Of a stretch of 32,052 bases of DNA, positions 8,119 through 16,873 are shown one piece after another; within the stretch, counting starts at the first letter, position 1, and every line of letters starts with the position of its first letter. A program made the translations under genes and the position numbers. The notes beneath the pieces are model-generated. The model searched no databases and was not told the DNA's origin. It was given only the letters and a program-made list of their open reading frames with translations. This DNA is from Streptacidiphilus pinicola. GTDB lineage: Bacteria > Actinomycetota > Actinomycetes > Streptomycetales > Streptomycetaceae. The DNA lies in contig NZ_QKYN01000076.1 of NCBI RefSeq assembly GCF_003258295.1, positions 1-32,052 on the forward strand, given 5' to 3'.

Positions 8119-10704
8119 ATGAGCAGATCCCTCCGACCGCGTCTGGTGGCCGCGACCGTCGTCGCGGTCGTCGCCGCAGGCCTGCCGTTGCTGCCCGGTG
8201 CGGCCGCGAACGCGGCGGTCGCCGGCACCATCACCCTCGGCGGCCTGTGTCTGGACGACGTCAACGCCTCGACCGCCGACGGCAGTCCGGTCCAGCTCGC
8301 GTCCTGCGCGAGCGGCTCCGCCGAGCAGAGCTTCGGCTGGAACTCCGACGGCACCGTCGGCGTGCTGGGCCACTGCCTGGCCGTCGCCGGCGGCTCCGAC
8401 GCCAACGGCGCCGCGCTGCAACTGGCGAGCTGTGACGGCTCGGCGCCGGAACAGCACTTCGCCTTCCAGCCCGACACCACCGTGCTCAGCACCAAATCCG
8501 GCAAGTGCCTGCAGGTGCAGGGCAGTTCGGCCACCGCAGGGGCTGCGGTCGGACTGCAGCCCTGCAACGCCGCGCAGGCGCTGCAGCAGTGGCAGGCGGC
8601 AGGCGCACCGGCCTCCGGTTACACGCTCTCCGCCGGCACCTCCGCCACCAACGGCATCAACGGGGACGACACCCCGGCCTTCCCGTACCTCGACCGCAAC
8701 GGGCAGTTCTACTACCAGTCCGCGCATTCCCTCTACGGCGCCACCGACGGCCGCTCCTGGGACTTCTACACCGGCTCGAACTTCGACACCGCGACGACCG
8801 CGTCCATCAGCAAGTCCGGTACCAACAAGGACACCACGGCGTTCTGCAACAGCAGCCCCACCGGCGCGAACGCCACGAACGCGCCCTCCGGCTCCGGTTA
8901 CGCCGAGCGCAACTACTGCGACCTGGTGGGCGTCTGGGTCGATCCCGACACCGGGACCTGGTACGGCCTGGTGCACAACGAGTTCACCCCGCAGCCCTTC
9001 GGCGACGGCCTGCACTACGACGCCGTCGACTACGCCTCCTCCACCGACCACGGCGCCACCTGGACCATTCAGGGCCACGCCATCACCTCGCCGTACAGCA
9101 CCACCCGCGGCGACACCACGGCCTTCCCGAACGCGACGTACTACTACGGTGACGGCGACCCGCGGCTGTACGTCGACCAGCGCTCCGGGTACTTCTACGT
9201 CTTCTACATGTCCCGGCTGATCGACAAGAACGGCAGCTGGGGCGCGTTCCAGGAGCACGTGGCCCGCGCGCCGATCTCCGGCAAGATGAGTTCCGCGTCC
9301 TGGAGCAAGTGGTACGACGGCTCCTGGTCGCAGCCGGGCGTGGGCGGCGCGGAGAGCGACGTGATCCCCGCCGACGGCGTGGGCTCCGGCTGGATCCCCT
9401 CCGCCCAGGGCTACTCGCCGCAGACCGCCGGCAGCGTCGGCAGCCAGGTCGCCGCGGGCACGACGCCCGCCACCTCGCAGCTGTCCGTGCTGAACATCGC
9501 CTGGGACGCCTACCTCGGCAAGTACATCGGCACACCGGAGAACGAGGCCGGCAGCAACCAGCCGCAGCACTTCTACGTGACCGACGACCTGGCCACCGAG
9601 CGGTGGACCGACATCGGCTCCGCCGGGCCCGCCCAGAGCTCCTGGTACCGCTGGTTCCTGGACCCCGCCAACCTGACCGGAGGCGCGATCGTCGGGCGCA
9701 GCTTCCGCTCCTACTGCGAGTACTCCTGCACGCCGAACGACTCGGAGTACACCCAGTTCACCGTCGCGCCCTCGTCCTCGGCGGGTCTGCCGTCCTCCCC
9801 GGTCGGCAGCGGCGGCTCCTACCGCATCGGCGCGGGCGACGGCGCGTACCTGGCCCAGAGCGGCAGCGCGGTGACCACCTCCACCGCCCCCTCCGGCACG
9901 GCGGCGCAGTGGACGTTCACGCCCACCGGGGACGGCTTCTACACCGTCGCGAACACGGGCAGCGGGCAACTGCTGGGCGTGGACTCGACGAAGAACGCCG
10001 GCCGGGCGTGGGACGCGCCGGTGACCGTCGCCGCGCAGGGCAGCGGCGGACCGACGGTGGGCCAGCAGTGGTCCGTCCAGACGCTGATGCAGTCCCCGGC
10101 CTCGAGCGGCTCCTCGACACCGACGGGCGGCTACCGGCTGATCAACCGCTACAGCGACCTGGCCCTCAGCCTCACCAGCGGCAACTACGCCGTCGCGACG
10201 GCCCCGCAGCGAGGCTGGGACAACACCGGCTCGGCCGGCGACACCCGTCCCGTCGCCGCGCAGACCCTCGCCTTCACCGCGGCGGCCACCGGCGACCTGA
10301 GCGGCACGCACACGCTGACGCTCGGCGGCGAGGCCCTGGACGACCCCAACTGGTCGACCACACAAGGCATCCAGATCGACACCTGGTCCACCAACGGCGG
10401 CCGGAACCAGAGCTGGGTCCTCACCCGCCAGTCCAACGGCGCGTACACCGTGGTCAACGCCTACTCCAAGCTCTGCCTGGACGACGACGGCGGCGCCACC
10501 GCCGCCGGCACCGCGGTCATCCAGTGGGCCTGCACCGGCAACAGCAACCAGCAGTGGACGGCGGCCCGGCTGGCCTCGGGCGGGTACACCCTCACCAACG
10601 TCCACACGGGCCTGCTGCTGACGACCGCCTCGACCGCCGACGGCGCGCTGGTCACCCAGCAGGCGGACACCGGCTCCGCGCTCCAGCAGTGGACGCTCGG
10701 CTGA
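8119..10704 (+). CDS. Secreted RICIN (CBM13) protein with beta-propeller catalytic-like core
   Basis: 861 residues from ATG at 8119, with GGAAGGA 6 nt upstream; in-frame sequence before it lies in the promoter. Signal peptide about 1-32 (LVAATVVAVVAAGLPLLPGA, then ANA). The first beta-trefoil lectin domain is about 35-160, with repeated QLASC and QxW-type units. The core (about 170-560) looks like a five-bladed beta-propeller of the GH43/GH32/GH117 type. Candidate carboxylates are D183/D184 (INGDDTPAF), D345/D347 (GDGDPRLYVD) and E474/E476 (GTPENEAGS). A RICIN-like segment (about 590-690) and a clear C-terminal RICIN domain (about 735-861) follow. The likely role is extracellular attack on a glycan whose products enter through the nearby ABC importer. 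No GH family can be assigned from sight, so catalysis is inference. Confidence 0.75.
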   Translation: MSRSLRPRLVAATVVAVVAAGLPLLPGAAANAAVAGTITLGGLCLDDVNASTADGSPVQLASCASGSAEQSFGWNSDGTVGVLGHCLAVAGGSDANGAALQLASCDGSAPEQHFAFQPDTTVLSTKSGKCLQVQGSSATAGAAVGLQPCNAAQALQQWQAAGAPASGYTLSAGTSATNGINGDDTPAFPYLDRNGQFYYQSAHSLYGATDGRSWDFYTGSNFDTATTASISKSGTNKDTTAFCNSSPTGANATNAPSGSGYAERNYCDLVGVWVDPDTGTWYGLVHNEFTPQPFGDGLHYDAVDYASSTDHGATWTIQGHAITSPYSTTRGDTTAFPNATYYYGDGDPRLYVDQRSGYFYVFYMSRLIDKNGSWGAFQEHVARAPISGKMSSASWSKWYDGSWSQPGVGGAESDVIPADGVGSGWIPSAQGYSPQTAGSVGSQVAAGTTPATSQLSVLNIAWDAYLGKYIGTPENEAGSNQPQHFYVTDDLATERWTDIGSAGPAQSSWYRWFLDPANLTGGAIVGRSFRSYCEYSCTPNDSEYTQFTVAPSSSAGLPSSPVGSGGSYRIGAGDGAYLAQSGSAVTTSTAPSGTAAQWTFTPTGDGFYTVANTGSGQLLGVDSTKNAGRAWDAPVTVAAQGSGGPTVGQQWSVQTLMQSPASSGSSTPTGGYRLINRYSDLALSLTSGNYAVATAPQRGWDNTGSAGDTRPVAAQTLAFTAAATGDLSGTHTLTLGGEALDDPNWSTTQGIQIDTWSTNGGRNQSWVLTRQSNGAYTVVNAYSKLCLDDDGGATAAGTAVIQWACTGNSNQQWTAARLASGGYTLTNVHTGLLLTTASTADGALVTQQADTGSALQQWTLG

Positions 10705-10720
10705 CGTCCGCGCGGATCAC

Positions 10721-10766
10721 GTCCTGAGCGGCGGGCCGGTCGCCTGACCGGCCCGCCGCTCAGGAC
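10721..10766. terminator. Perfect 21-bp inverted repeat terminator after the RICIN-propeller gene
   Basis: Arms 10721-10741 and 10746-10766 are exact reverse complements with a 4-nt loop (GCCT). The left arm begins GTCCTGAGCGGCGGGCCGG. It lies 16 bp after the stop of the upstream gene and ends 7 bp before the TATAAC of the LacI gene. It is a strong terminator-like hairpin without a T-tract. Because it occupies the -35 region of the next promoter, a second role is possible. Confidence 0.75.
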
Positions 10767-10773
10767 CGGCGTG

Positions 10774-10785
10774 TATAACCGATGC
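10774..10785 (+). promoter_or_regulatory. TATAAC -10 element for a leaderless LacI transcript
   Basis: TATAAC (10774-10779) lies 6 nt before the ATG at 10786, and there is no ribosome-binding site, so transcription probably starts at or next to the start codon. No good -35 is present; the position is taken up by the right arm of the preceding hairpin. Confidence 0.5.
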
Positions 10786-11808
10786 ATGCCGAAGAAGCCC
10801 GCAGCGGACGTGGTCACACTCGTCGATGTCGCGAAGGTCGCCGGGGTCTCCCGGGCGACGGTGTCGCGCGTGGTGAACGGCAACGCCTCGGTCGCGCCGT
10901 CGCTGCGCGAGGCCGTCGAGCGGGCCGTCGCCGCGACCGGCTACACGCCGAACCTCGCCGCCCGCTCCCTGGTGACCCGCACGACCGGCTCGATCGCGCT
11001 GGCCGTCTCGGACATGAGCGCCGGCCAGATCTTCGCCGACCCGTTCTTCGGCCGCGTCGTCAGCGGTGTCACCCAGGCCGTCCGCCCGCGCGGCGTGCAG
11101 CTGGTGCTGACCATCGTCGACGACGAGCCGTCCCGGCGGCAGCTGATCAACTTCCTGCGCCAGGGGCACGTCGACGGCGTCGTGCTGGTCTCCACCCACA
11201 GCGACGACCCGCTCCCGGCCGCCCTGGCCGAGGCCAAGGTCCCTGCGGTGCTGTTCGCCCGCCCGAGCGAGCCGCTGCCGATCAGCTTCGTGGAGCTGGA
11301 CCAGCGTGCCGGTGTCTTCCTCGCCGTGGACCACCTCGTCGGCCTGGGCCGGCGCCGCATCGCCACCGCATCGGGCCCGCTGGACACCCCGGCCGGCCGG
11401 GAACGCCTCGCCGCGTTCCGCGAGCGCCTCGCGCACCACGGCCTCACCGAGGCCGGCTGCGTCGAGGGCGACTTCACCCAGGCCGGCGGCGCGGCCGCGA
11501 TGCGCGAGCTGCTCGCGACCGCACCCGACACGGACGCCGTCTTCGTCGCCTCCGACCTGATGGCACTCGGCGCGGTGGCCGTCCTGCACCGGTCGGGGAT
11601 CGCGATCCCCGACCGGGTGGCGGTGGTCGGCTTCGACGACAGCAGCGCGGCGCTGAGCTGCGACCCGCCGCTGACGACGGTGCGTCAGGCGGTGGAGTCG
11701 ATGGCGGCCCAGACGGCCGAGCTGCTGCTGGAACAGATCGCCGCACCGGAGGTGACCCTGCAGTCCCGGGTCTTCCAGCCGACGCTCGTGGTCCGCGAGA
11801 GCGCCTAG
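10786..11808 (+). CDS. LacI-family transcriptional repressor
   Basis: 340 residues from ATG at 10786. An in-frame GTG at 10771 is less likely because the TATAAC element lies between the two. The LacI DNA-binding domain is at about 6-62: VTLVDVAKVAGVSRATVSRVVN, then the hinge region GYTPNLAARSLVTRTTGSIA. The periplasmic-binding-protein-like effector domain follows, ending in the usual FDDSSAALSCDPPLTTVRQ. It is convergent with the GH64-GH3 operon, whose promoter carries a perfect AGCGCT-centred palindrome of the kind bound by actinomycete LacI proteins such as CebR. It is therefore the likely repressor of beta-glucan breakdown, induced by a gluco-oligosaccharide (inference). Confidence 0.93.
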   Translation: MPKKPAADVVTLVDVAKVAGVSRATVSRVVNGNASVAPSLREAVERAVAATGYTPNLAARSLVTRTTGSIALAVSDMSAGQIFADPFFGRVVSGVTQAVRPRGVQLVLTIVDDEPSRRQLINFLRQGHVDGVVLVSTHSDDPLPAALAEAKVPAVLFARPSEPLPISFVELDQRAGVFLAVDHLVGLGRRRIATASGPLDTPAGRERLAAFRERLAHHGLTEAGCVEGDFTQAGGAAAMRELLATAPDTDAVFVASDLMALGAVAVLHRSGIAIPDRVAVVGFDDSSAALSCDPPLTTVRQAVESMAAQTAELLLEQIAAPEVTLQSRVFQPTLVVRESA

Positions 11809-11835
11809 GGCATCACCGCGCGGCCGGCAGCGGGA

Positions 11836-11881
11836 GCGCCGTCCCCGCCGAGCCATTTGTCCGACTCGGCGGGGACGGCGC
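11836..11881. terminator. Bidirectional terminator between LacI and GH3 genes
   Basis: A perfect 17-bp inverted repeat, GCGCCGTCCCCGCCGAG (11836-11852) and its complement (11865-11881), with a 12-nt loop. It lies between the convergent stops at 11808 and 11891, so it can end both transcripts. Confidence 0.8.
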
Positions 11882-11890
11882 GGAACCGGG

Positions 11891-14800
11891 TCAGTCCATC
11901 GCATCCGCCGTGATCGGCGAGGTGACGGTCAGTCCGCCCGACAGCGGTAGGTTGCGCGAGGAGTCGCCGAGGAGGATCTGGTAGTTCCCCGCCCCGGCGA
12001 TCCAGTGCCCGCTGCCGGTGTCCCACGACGCCAGGTCGTGGGCCGTGACCGTGAAGGTCACCGTCGCCGACGCGCCGGGTGCCAGCGTCACCCGCTGGAA
12101 CCCCTTGAGCTGGTGCGGCGGTTCACCGGCCGAGGCCGGATCGCCGACGTAGAGCTGCGCCACCTCGGTCCCGGCCCGGCTCCCGGTGTTCGTGACGGTG
12201 GCCGTCACCGTCGCCTGGCTGTTGTTCAGCGCGCCGACCTGCAGGTTGCCGAACGAGAAGCTGGTGTAGGACAGGCCGAACCCGAACGGGAACAGGGGCG
12301 TGACGTTGTTCGCGTCGTACCACCGGTACCCGATGTCGAGCCCCTCGGAGTACTGCACCGTTCCGTTGACGCCCGGCCACTGGGCCGCCGTGCTCGCCGG
12401 CACCTGCGACAGCGAGGCCGGGAAGGTGATCGGCAGGTGCCCGGAGGGGTTCACGTCGCCGAACAGCAGCGCCGCGACGGCCTGGCCGAACTCCTGGCCC
12501 TGGTAGAAGCCCTCGAAGACGCCCGCGACCTGGTTCAGCCACGGCATCATCACCGCCGAGTTGTCGTTGAGCACGACGATCGTGTTCGGGTTGGCCGCCG
12601 CGACCGCAGAGATCAACGCGTCCTGGTTGTTCGGCAGGTTGAGCGTGGTGTTGTCGGACTCCTCGTGTCCGTAGTTGTCGGCCGCGAAGACGATCGCCAC
12701 CTTCGAGGACTGCGCGAGCGCGACCGCGGAGGCCTGGTCCGAGCCGTCGTTGTAGGCGACTGTCACGTTCGTTCCGGCGGTCCGCTGCTGGAGGCTGTAC
12801 AGCGGGTCGTAGGTGCCGGTGCTGGTGGCACTGCCGCTGCCGCCGTCACCGGTGACCGCCCCGGAGCTCGAGTCGGTGCCGATGACCGCGATCGACTCGC
12901 TGCCGTTCGGGTCCAGCGGCAGGACACCGTTGTTCTTCAGCAGCACCGTGCCCTCCTCGTCACCCCGCAGCGCCACCGCACGGTGGTCGGGGGTGGCGAC
13001 GATGGCGGTGGTGGAGCCGCTCGGTGCCTTGTCGAACATGCCGAAGCGGAACATCTGGGTCAGCACCCGGGACACCATCGTGTCGAAGGTCGCCTGGGTG
13101 ACCTGGCCCGCCGCGACGGCCTGTTCGAGCGAGGAGGCGAAGAAGCCGCCGAAGGGCATCTCGACCGTCTCACCGGCGTTCGCCGACGGCACGGTGGAGT
13201 GGATGCCGCCCCAGTCCGAGGTGATGAACCCCTGGAACCCGGCCTGCTGGTACATCGGCACGTTCTCGATCGCCGGGTTCTGGCAGGAGTAGTTGCCGTT
13301 GACCATGCTGTACCCGCACATGAGCGCGGCCGCGCCGCCCTTCTCGATGGCGGTCTGGAAGCCGGGCAGGTAGATCTCCTGCAGCGTGCGCGGGTCGATG
13401 ATCTCGTTGCCCGGCGCGTTCGGCTGCTCGATGTTGTACGCCGCCGCGTGCTTGACCTCGGCCATCACGCCCTGGCTCTGCATGCCCTGGACGTCGGCGC
13501 TCGCGATCTCGCCGGTCAGGTACGGGTCCTCGCCGAAGGTCTCGTAGGAGCGGCCCCAGCGCGGGTCGCGCACCATGTTGATCGTCGGGCCGAGCGAGAC
13601 GTTCACGCCCTTGCCGGCGAACTCCTGGCCGACGGCCACGCCGAAGTCGTGCTCGTAGCCGGGGTCGAAGGTGGCCGCGGACACCTCCCCGTCTGGGAAC
13701 TGGGTGACCCCGCCGAGCCCGTCACCTACGCCGCTGGGCCCGTCCTCCAGGTTGACGCTCGGGATGCAGAGCGAGGGTTGGGCGGCGATCTGCCCGATGT
13801 AGACGTTCGAGCCGTCGCCGTAGAGCATCGCGTCCTTCTGGTCCTGCGTCATCGCGCCCATGAGCTGGGCGACGCGGGTCGAGACGACGACGTTCGGTTC
13901 GTTGATCCAGGGGCAGTTGCCCGGGGCCGGCTGCGGCGGTGGCGGCGGGATGGTGACGGTCTGGTTCCCGACCGTGTAGACCGAGAACTCCCAGAGCGAG
14001 TAGCCGTACCCCGTCCCGCGGGCCGTGCCGTACATGCGGACGTAGCGGCCGGTGCCGGTGACGTTCAGGGTCTGGGTGCCGCCGGTCCCGGTGGTGGTGG
14101 AGTAGATCGACGTCCAGTTGGTGTTGTCGGTCGAGGTCTGGATCTGGAACCCCGAGGCGTAGGCGTTCTCCCACTGGAGCACCACCTGGCAGACGGGCAG
14201 GCTCCCGCCCAGGTCGACCTCGATCCACTGCGGGTCAGAGGACGCGCTCGACCAACGGGTCAGCGTGCTGCCGTCAGTGGCGTAGAAGGGGTCGTAGGCC
14301 GGGTTGTTGTCCTGGATCGAGGAGGCGGTGGCCGGGTGGCCCAGGGCCGCATTGGTGGTCCCGCAGTTGCCGGTCCCACCGCCGGAGTTGCCGCTCCCGC
14401 CGGTGAAGACCTGGAACTCCCACAAGGAGTAGCCGTAGCCCGTGGCGCGCGCGGTGCCGTACACGCGGATGTAGCGGCCGGTGCCCGAGATGTTGAGGGT
14501 CTGGTTCCCGCCGGTGCCGGTCGTGGTCGAGTAGACGGTGGTCCAGTTGGTGGCGTCGGTCGAGGTCTGGATCTGGAAGGCCGTCGCGTAGGCGGTCTCC
14601 CAGTCGAGGACGACCTGGCAGACCGGCAGGCTCGAACCGAGATCGACCTGGAGCCACTGCGGGTCGCTGAACTGGCTGGACCAGCGGGTCCCCGTGTTGC
14701 CGTCCACGGCCGCTGAGGCGGGTGTCCCCGCGTTCTCCGTGGACGAGGCGGTGGCCGGCTGGTCGAGCGCGGCGTTCGTCGTCCCGCAGGACGAGCCGCC

Positions 14801-15325
14801 GGAGCCGGCCGTGCCGTAGACCTGGAACTCCCAGAGGGAGTAGCCGTACTGGGTGGCGCGGGCGGTGCCGTACATCCGCACGTACCGGCCGCTGCCGGTG
14901 ACGTTCAGCGTCTCGGTGCCGCCCACACCGGTGGTGGTCGAGTAGATCGTCGTCCAGTTCGCGCCGTCCTCGGAGACCTGGATCTGGTACGCCTTGGCGT
15001 AGGCCGTCTCCCACTGGAGCACGACCTGACTGATCGTCGCCGTCGCGCCCAGGTCCACCTGCAACCACTGCGGGTCGCTCCAGGCGCTCTCCCAGCGGGT
15101 GGTGGTGCTGCCGTCGACGGCGTTGGCGGCGACGTTCCCCGCGTTCACCGAGGACGCGGTGGCGGTCCTGCCCTGCGAGAGCAGCGTTCCGGCCGCGTGG
15201 GCGGCGGGAGCGCCGGAGACCAGCAGGGCGGTGAGCAGGGCCAGGACGGCGAGCGCCGCCGTCCACAGGGATCTGACGGTACGTCGGGAGACCGGGGCGA
15301 ACCCCGGCGAGCGTTGTGCGTTCAT
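11891..15325 (-). CDS. Secreted GH3 beta-glucosidase with three N-terminal CBM32 modules
   Basis: 1144 residues from ATG at 15325, with GGAGGA about 5 nt upstream. Signal peptide 1-45 ends AAHAA. Three F5/8-type C (CBM32) modules follow at about 45-170, 180-305 and 315-440, each ending YGYSLWEFQVY or close to it. A proline-rich linker (TIPPPPPQPAPGNC) leads to a GH3 enzyme: ITSDWGG carries the nucleophile (D704), with RDPRWGRSYETFGEDP and KHAAAYNIEQP upstream. The second GH3 domain contains SESIAVIGTDSS and the C-terminal fibronectin-III-like domain contains GTEVAQLYVGDP. The likely reaction is exo-hydrolysis of beta-gluco-oligosaccharides outside the cell. It lies 37 bp downstream of the GH64 glucanase, so both probably act on beta-1,3-glucan; the exact linkage is inference. 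Confidence 0.93.
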   Translation of the reverse strand: MNAQRSPGFAPVSRRTVRSLWTAALAVLALLTALLVSGAPAAHAAGTLLSQGRTATASSVNAGNVAANAVDGSTTTRWESAWSDPQWLQVDLGATATISQVVLQWETAYAKAYQIQVSEDGANWTTIYSTTTGVGGTETLNVTGSGRYVRMYGTARATQYGYSLWEFQVYGTAGSGGSSCGTTNAALDQPATASSTENAGTPASAAVDGNTGTRWSSQFSDPQWLQVDLGSSLPVCQVVLDWETAYATAFQIQTSTDATNWTTVYSTTTGTGGNQTLNISGTGRYIRVYGTARATGYGYSLWEFQVFTGGSGNSGGGTGNCGTTNAALGHPATASSIQDNNPAYDPFYATDGSTLTRWSSASSDPQWIEVDLGGSLPVCQVVLQWENAYASGFQIQTSTDNTNWTSIYSTTTGTGGTQTLNVTGTGRYVRMYGTARGTGYGYSLWEFSVYTVGNQTVTIPPPPPQPAPGNCPWINEPNVVVSTRVAQLMGAMTQDQKDAMLYGDGSNVYIGQIAAQPSLCIPSVNLEDGPSGVGDGLGGVTQFPDGEVSAATFDPGYEHDFGVAVGQEFAGKGVNVSLGPTINMVRDPRWGRSYETFGEDPYLTGEIASADVQGMQSQGVMAEVKHAAAYNIEQPNAPGNEIIDPRTLQEIYLPGFQTAIEKGGAAALMCGYSMVNGNYSCQNPAIENVPMYQQAGFQGFITSDWGGIHSTVPSANAGETVEMPFGGFFASSLEQAVAAGQVTQATFDTMVSRVLTQMFRFGMFDKAPSGSTTAIVATPDHRAVALRGDEEGTVLLKNNGVLPLDPNGSESIAVIGTDSSSGAVTGDGGSGSATSTGTYDPLYSLQQRTAGTNVTVAYNDGSDQASAVALAQSSKVAIVFAADNYGHEESDNTTLNLPNNQDALISAVAAANPNTIVVLNDNSAVMMPWLNQVAGVFEGFYQGQEFGQAVAALLFGDVNPSGHLPITFPASLSQVPASTAAQWPGVNGTVQYSEGLDIGYRWYDANNVTPLFPFGFGLSYTSFSFGNLQVGALNNSQATVTATVTNTGSRAGTEVAQLYVGDPASAGEPPHQLKGFQRVTLAPGASATVTFTVTAHDLASWDTGSGHWIAGAGNYQILLGDSSRNLPLSGGLTVTSPITADAMD

Positions 15326-15362
15326 GGCATTCCTCCGCGTTCCTCGCTCGGTCGGGGTCCGG

Positions 15363-16700
15363 TCAGTAGCCGACGGCCACTTCGAGCCACTGCGGGTTCG
15401 CGTGCGAGATGTACGAGGACTGGCCCGCGTAGTCGTCGTAGGGGAAGCCGTAGGCCAGCCCGTTGATCGCGTGGTCGTGCCAGAACTTGGCGTAGTAGTT
15501 GGCCGGCGCGGCCAGGTAGTACTGGCTCGGGTCCGACCACTGCGCCTGCGGCAGCGTCGCCACATGGCGGTTGAGCGCCGCGCACTCGCCGGGGTTGCTC
15601 GCCAGCGTGCCCGCGCAGCCGAAGATGTTCGAGGTCGTCTCGTTGACGCCGACCGAACTGGCGTATGCGGTGAAGTAGTTCGCGTTCACGCCGCCCGTCT
15701 GGAAGCTCGGGTCGCTGCCGGGCGCGATGATCCGGTAGGGCGCCTGCGTCTGGGCCAGCACCTTGAACTCCTGCGGCACCGCGTTCTGGAAGTCCGTGAA
15801 CAGCTGCGTGCGGCTCTCGTCGAAGACCTGCTGCGTGTCACCGACCTGGACGTCGTAGCCGTCGGTCGCGTGCAGCCGCATCGCGATCGGCAGCCCCCAC
15901 GCGTCGACGCGGGTCGTGTTGCCGTTGAACACGCCCGCCCCGACCGTGAACTCGATGAAGTCGAAGTACTTGCTCGTGGGCGACCCGAGATAGAAGTACA
16001 TCCGGCCCGAGGAGTTGGCGGGCATGTCGAGGTAGGGCTGCTCCGCGATGGAGTGCGTCTGGCCGTTGAAGCTCCAGTAGACCTGGCTGTCCGGGTAGGC
16101 GCCGTTGGTGCGGTTGAGCACCTTGACCATCAGCACGTTCTGCGCGGGCGGGATGGTGCTGGTGTCACCCCAGAACGGGTCTCCCGACCCGGAACCCGTG
16201 CCGTAGACCTGGAACTCCCACAGGGAGTAGCCCCATTGGGTGGCGCGGGCGGTGCCGTACATGCGGACGTAGCGGCCGGTGCCGGAGACGTCGAGCGTCT
16301 GGGTGCCGCCGGTGCCGGTGGTGGTGGAGTAGACGGTGGTCCAGTTGGTGGCGTCCTCCGAGGTCTGGATCTGGAACGCCTTCGCGTAGGCGGTCTCCCA
16401 CTGGAGCACCACCTGGCTGATGGACGCGTCCGCGCCCAGGTCGACCTGCAGCCACTGGGGGTCGCTGAACTGGCTGGACCAGCGGGTCCCGGAGTTGCCG
16501 TCCACGGCCGCCGAGGCGGGGAAGGAGGCGTTCTCGACGGAGGACGCGGTGGCCGGCCTGCCCTGCGACAGCAGGGTCCCGGCGGCATGGGCGGGCGGGG
16601 CGTGGGTGAGCGCCAGCACCAGGCCGGCGAGCAGGGCGATGACGGCGAGAAGTGCGCGCAGTGGCGACTTCCGGCGGGGGAGGGCTTGTGTTCCGGGCAT
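15363..16700 (-). CDS. Secreted GH64 beta-1,3-glucanase with N-terminal CBM32
   Basis: 445 residues from ATG at 16700, with GAGGAG 7 nt upstream. Signal peptide about 1-40 ends PPAHAA. A CBM32 module (about 41-168) ends WGYSLWEFQVYGT. The GH64 domain (about 185-445) has VYWSFNGQTHSIAEQPYLDM and the two acidic residues expected for laminaripentaose-producing glucanases: E250 in DFIEFTV and D266 in TRVDAWGLP. They are 16 residues apart, as I recall for E154/D170 of the Streptomyces matensis enzyme. It is the first gene of an operon with the GH3 beta-glucosidase. Expected role: release of short laminari-oligosaccharides from beta-1,3-glucan such as fungal cell wall. Confidence 0.9.
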   Translation of the reverse strand: MPGTQALPRRKSPLRALLAVIALLAGLVLALTHAPPAHAAGTLLSQGRPATASSVENASFPASAAVDGNSGTRWSSQFSDPQWLQVDLGADASISQVVLQWETAYAKAFQIQTSEDATNWTTVYSTTTGTGGTQTLDVSGTGRYVRMYGTARATQWGYSLWEFQVYGTGSGSGDPFWGDTSTIPPAQNVLMVKVLNRTNGAYPDSQVYWSFNGQTHSIAEQPYLDMPANSSGRMYFYLGSPTSKYFDFIEFTVGAGVFNGNTTRVDAWGLPIAMRLHATDGYDVQVGDTQQVFDESRTQLFTDFQNAVPQEFKVLAQTQAPYRIIAPGSDPSFQTGGVNANYFTAYASSVGVNETTSNIFGCAGTLASNPGECAALNRHVATLPQAQWSDPSQYYLAAPANYYAKFWHDHAINGLAYGFPYDDYAGQSSYISHANPQWLEVAVGY

Positions 16701-16768
16701 GCGGCGGCTCCTCAGGCGCGCGTGCGTGAAGGTGGGCGAAACGCGCAGCGAGAGTGAGGGGAGGCGCT

Positions 16769-16821
16769 GAGAGAGCGCTCTCTCGCACGAGCAGTGTGCG
16801 GAGGGGCGCGGGGCATGTCAA
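16769..16821 (-). promoter_or_regulatory. Promoter and LacI-type operator of the GH64-GH3 operon
   Basis: On the minus strand TTGACA (16821-16816), a 17-nt spacer and CACACT (16798-16793) form the promoter. A perfect 16-bp palindrome GAGAGAGCGCTCTCTC (16769-16784) begins 8 bp past the -10, at the expected transcription start. The AGCGCT core is the hallmark of LacI-family sites in actinomycetes (CebR: TGGGAGCGCTCCCA). The LacI protein encoded at 10786-11808 is the likely ligand. Confidence 0.75.
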
Positions 16822-16873
16822 GGCCTGAGAGCCTTCTCCGACTCCGGGCGGCAGACCGGTGGTTGTCGGTGCG

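Noticed and set aside
8077..10605. Minus-strand frame of 842 codons opposite the RICIN-propeller gene
   Set aside because: Repetitive Gly/Val/Arg composition; the plus strand carries a signal peptide and RICIN repeats.
12005..14716. Long plus-strand open frame (903 codons) opposite the GH3 gene
   Set aside because: Low-complexity, Arg/Gly/Val-rich product without family motifs; it is a mirror frame of a high-GC gene whose minus-strand product has clear GH3 and CBM32 motifs.
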